A program made the translations under genes and the position numbers. The notes under the pieces were generated by a model. It searched no databases. It had not been told where the DNA came from and saw only the letters and a program-made list of their open reading frames with translations. This document shows, one piece after another, positions 9,366-10,990 of a stretch of 10,990 bases of DNA (position 1 is its first letter; each line of letters begins with the position of its first letter). Source of the DNA: Myxococcales bacterium. GTDB lineage: Bacteria > Myxococcota_A > Polyangia > Polyangiales > Polyangiaceae. The stretch is taken from contig JANYHY010000362.1 in the NCBI GenBank assembly GCA_025362165.1, positions 1 to 10,990 of the forward strand, given 5' to 3'.

Positions 9366-9424
9366 TGGCGTGATCGAGTGGTGGTCCGCTTGACGCGCGA
9401 GCGCGCGGGTGCGAATGCTCGCCC

Positions 9425-10687
9425 ATGCACGTGGACGTAGTCATCGTCGGGGGAGGTCCCGCGGGATCTGTGTGCGCTGCCAAGCTGCGCAAGCTCGGAC
9501 GGAGCGTCATCCTCCTCGAGAAGGAGCGCTTCCCGCGTTTCCACCTGGGCGAGTCTCTGCTGCCGCAGTCGCTGTACATCCTCGATGACATCGGCGTGCT
9601 GGACGAGGTGCGCGATCGCTTCATCTGGAAATACGGCGCGCGATTCCATGACGATCGCGACGGGCGCAAGGCGCGCTTCGTGTTCGCCAACGCGTTCGAC
9701 GAGAAGTGGCCTCACGCGTTCCAGGTCGAGCGCTCTAAGTTCGACGAGCTCCTCTTGCGACACGCCTCGAAGCTAGGCGCAGACGTCCGCGAAGGCTGGA
9801 CCGTCAAGCGCGCGCTCATGCAGGGAGATCGCGTGGTGGGCGTCGTCGCCAAGGATCCCGAAGGCAAAGAGCACGAAATCAGAGCGACGATGACCGTAGA
9901 CGCTTCTGGGCGAAACGCGCTCATGGCGCACGCGACCCGGTCGACGAGCAAGATCCCGAAGCTCGACAAGACCGCGTTCTACTCGCACTACACTGGAGTG
10001 CCTCGACCGGACGGGGAGCTCGCGGGCGACATCGACATCGTCATCTTCGAGGAGCAGCCGCGCGACAAGATCACAGGCGCGTGGAGCGGCGGTTGGTTCT
10101 GGATCATCCCGTTCAAAGGCGCGACCACGTCGGTGGGTGCGGTGGTCGCGAGTGAGTGGATCAAGAGCAACCGCCACAAGGGCGGCCCCGACGAGATGCT
10201 CCAAGCGGCGATTGATCAGTCAACGACCGCGACCGATCTCACCAAGAACGCCACGAAACAATGGCCCGCGCGCGTCGAGGCTGACTACAGCTACCGCGTC
10301 GGCAGGACGTGCGGCGACGGCTGGGTCTCCATCGGAGACGCAGGCGGCTTCATCGATCCGCTGTTCTCGACGGGCGCTCACATCGCGATGCGCAGCGCTT
10401 GGAAGGTGTCGGACGTGATCGACGCGGCCCTCCGCGATGCAGATCCGAGCGAAGCGCGCTTCGCTGATTGGGTGCAAGATACACGCACAGGTGTGGAGAC
10501 CTTCATTCAGGCGGTCGACGCGTTCTACAAGGGGCCGCTGCTCGAGTATCTGTTCGCGGAGAACCCTCGCACGGTGCTGCGTCGCTCCATCACGAGCATC
10601 CTCTCGGGCGACGTGTTCACGAGCGAGTCGATCTGGATTCGCGATCTCCGTGTCCGCCTCGCCGAGATGAACGCGAAAGCCCCCTAA
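9425..10687 (+). CDS. FAD-dependent oxidoreductase, flavin-halogenase type
   Basis: 420 residues. The N-terminal FAD dinucleotide fold VDVVIVGGGPAGS (3-15) ends in an acidic strand (ILLEKE). FPRFHLGESLLP (36-47) is the motif shared by flavin halogenases and geranylgeranyl-reductase-like enzymes. K69 in WKYGARF sits where phenolic halogenases keep the lysine thought to form the chloramine. WFWIIP (224-229) matches the halogenase signature WxWxIP, which works by excluding monooxygenase chemistry. GDAGGFIDPLFSTG (304-317) is the FAD-contacting motif of the family. No membrane helix is evident. The best reading is a chondrochloren CndH/PltA-type halogenase, which would chlorinate or brominate a phenol-, pyrrole- or carrier-bound substrate. 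A reductase or hydroxylase role is possible, since many members are uncharacterised. No carrier protein, PKS/NRPS or flavin reductase lies in this window. A 59-base gap separates it from the TPR-PEGA gene. ATG 9425 lacks a clear Shine-Dalgarno. Confidence 0.82.
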   Translation: MHVDVVIVGGGPAGSVCAAKLRKLGRSVILLEKERFPRFHLGESLLPQSLYILDDIGVLDEVRDRFIWKYGARFHDDRDGRKARFVFANAFDEKWPHAFQVERSKFDELLLRHASKLGADVREGWTVKRALMQGDRVVGVVAKDPEGKEHEIRATMTVDASGRNALMAHATRSTSKIPKLDKTAFYSHYTGVPRPDGELAGDIDIVIFEEQPRDKITGAWSGGWFWIIPFKGATTSVGAVVASEWIKSNRHKGGPDEMLQAAIDQSTTATDLTKNATKQWPARVEADYSYRVGRTCGDGWVSIGDAGGFIDPLFSTGAHIAMRSAWKVSDVIDAALRDADPSEARFADWVQDTRTGVETFIQAVDAFYKGPLLEYLFAENPRTVLRRSITSILSGDVFTSESIWIRDLRVRLAEMNAKAP

Positions 10688-10721
10688 GCGCGGCGCGAGC
10701 CAGTTCTGCTAGGATTGCTGC

Positions 10722-10990
10722 GTGATTCGCCGCGTCGAGATCCAGAACTACCGCTGCATTCGGAAGGCAACCATTGAGCTCGCGCCGCTAACGGTGCTCG
10801 TTGGCCCCAACGCATCAGGGAAGAGCACACTGCTGGCGGCATTGGCTCCACCGCAGCGCGGCTTCTCCGCACGCGACTTCTGGCAGCAACGCGCAGACCT
10901 TCCAATCTCGGTCGAGGGGATTCGAGACGAAGGCAATTGGGGTAACGTCCCTCATAATTTTCGCGATCGGCCCTATTCCTTCGCGACCAT
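10722..10990 (+). CDS. AAA/OLD-type ATPase, 5' part only
   Basis: An open frame runs from GTG 10722 to the window edge (89 codons and counting, no stop). It is preceded by AGGA at 10711-10714 with a 7-base spacing. The N-terminus MIRRVEIQNYRCIRKATIEL is the classic opening of RecF/SMC-like and OLD-family AAA ATPases (an 'I-x-N-[YF]-R-x-[IF]' first strand), followed by Walker A GPNASGKST (29-37). The rest in view has no further motif. The full protein might be an OLD nuclease, a Gabija GajA-like ATPase, a toxin-linked ATPase or a housekeeping AAA_15/AAA_21 protein; Walker B, signature and any TOPRIM domain lie beyond the edge. The last ~70 bases look less GC-biased than the neighbours (for example CATAATTTT), a weak hint of transfer. 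Confidence 0.8.
   Translation, partial: MIRRVEIQNYRCIRKATIELAPLTVLVGPNASGKSTLLAALAPPQRGFSARDFWQQRADLPISVEGIRDEGNWGNVPHNFRDRPYSFAT

Noticed and set aside
9394..9407. CGCGC-GAGC-GCGCG hairpin between the TPR-PEGA and halogenase-like genes as a terminator.
   Set aside because: The stem is only 5 bp of alternating CG and no T-tract follows; such runs are common by chance in this base composition.

Overview
The window looks like ordinary chromosome from a GC-rich Myxococcota bacterium, most likely the Polyangiales/Labilithrix side. The evidence is the gene style: a membrane Ser/Thr kinase with an HRDVSPQN catalytic loop and a PEGA-like outer domain, a TPR-PEGA protein with two C-terminal membrane helices, a Cys-patterned lipoprotein (QCxxDxDC...CxxxxC), and many GTG starts. 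The taxon is inferred from these features, not from a database match. I see no insertion sequence, CRISPR array, tRNA, rRNA or integration site, and no gene-free stretch longer than about 125 bases.

Layout. (1) 90-1751, plus strand: a complete Amt ammonium transporter with its PII-binding tail, then a small protein with two zinc ribbons and one membrane helix. (2) 1758-5654, minus strand, read right to left: a soluble PAS-GAF-GAF histidine kinase, a GH5 lipoprotein of endoglycoceramidase type that overlaps it by 4 bases (GTGA), a candidate terminator, and a small zinc-ribbon protein that converges on region 1 with a 6-base gap. (3) 5778-9365, plus strand and divergent from the kinase: a compact three-gene set of Cys-patterned lipoprotein, transmembrane Ser/Thr kinase and TPR-PEGA envelope protein, with a strong Shine-Dalgarno at one junction and an ATGA overlap at the other. 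(4) 9425-10687: an FAD-dependent oxidoreductase with the flavin-halogenase motifs, including WxWxIP. (5) 10722 to the right edge: the start of an AAA/OLD-type ATPase, cut off by the window.

How the genes may work together. Region 3 reads as a trans-envelope signalling unit: lipoprotein and TPR-PEGA protein outside, kinase domain inside, and PEGA-like folds in two of the three partners. In region 2 a cytosolic sensor kinase is translationally coupled to a secreted sphingolipid-type glycosidase, an unusual pairing. Region 1 is nitrogen uptake. The halogenase-like enzyme has no biosynthetic neighbours in view.

Several starts are better placed downstream of the longest open frame: amt at ATG 90, the lipoprotein at GTG 5778 and the Ser/Thr kinase at GTG 6748. 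The partial gene at the right edge was found by direct translation.
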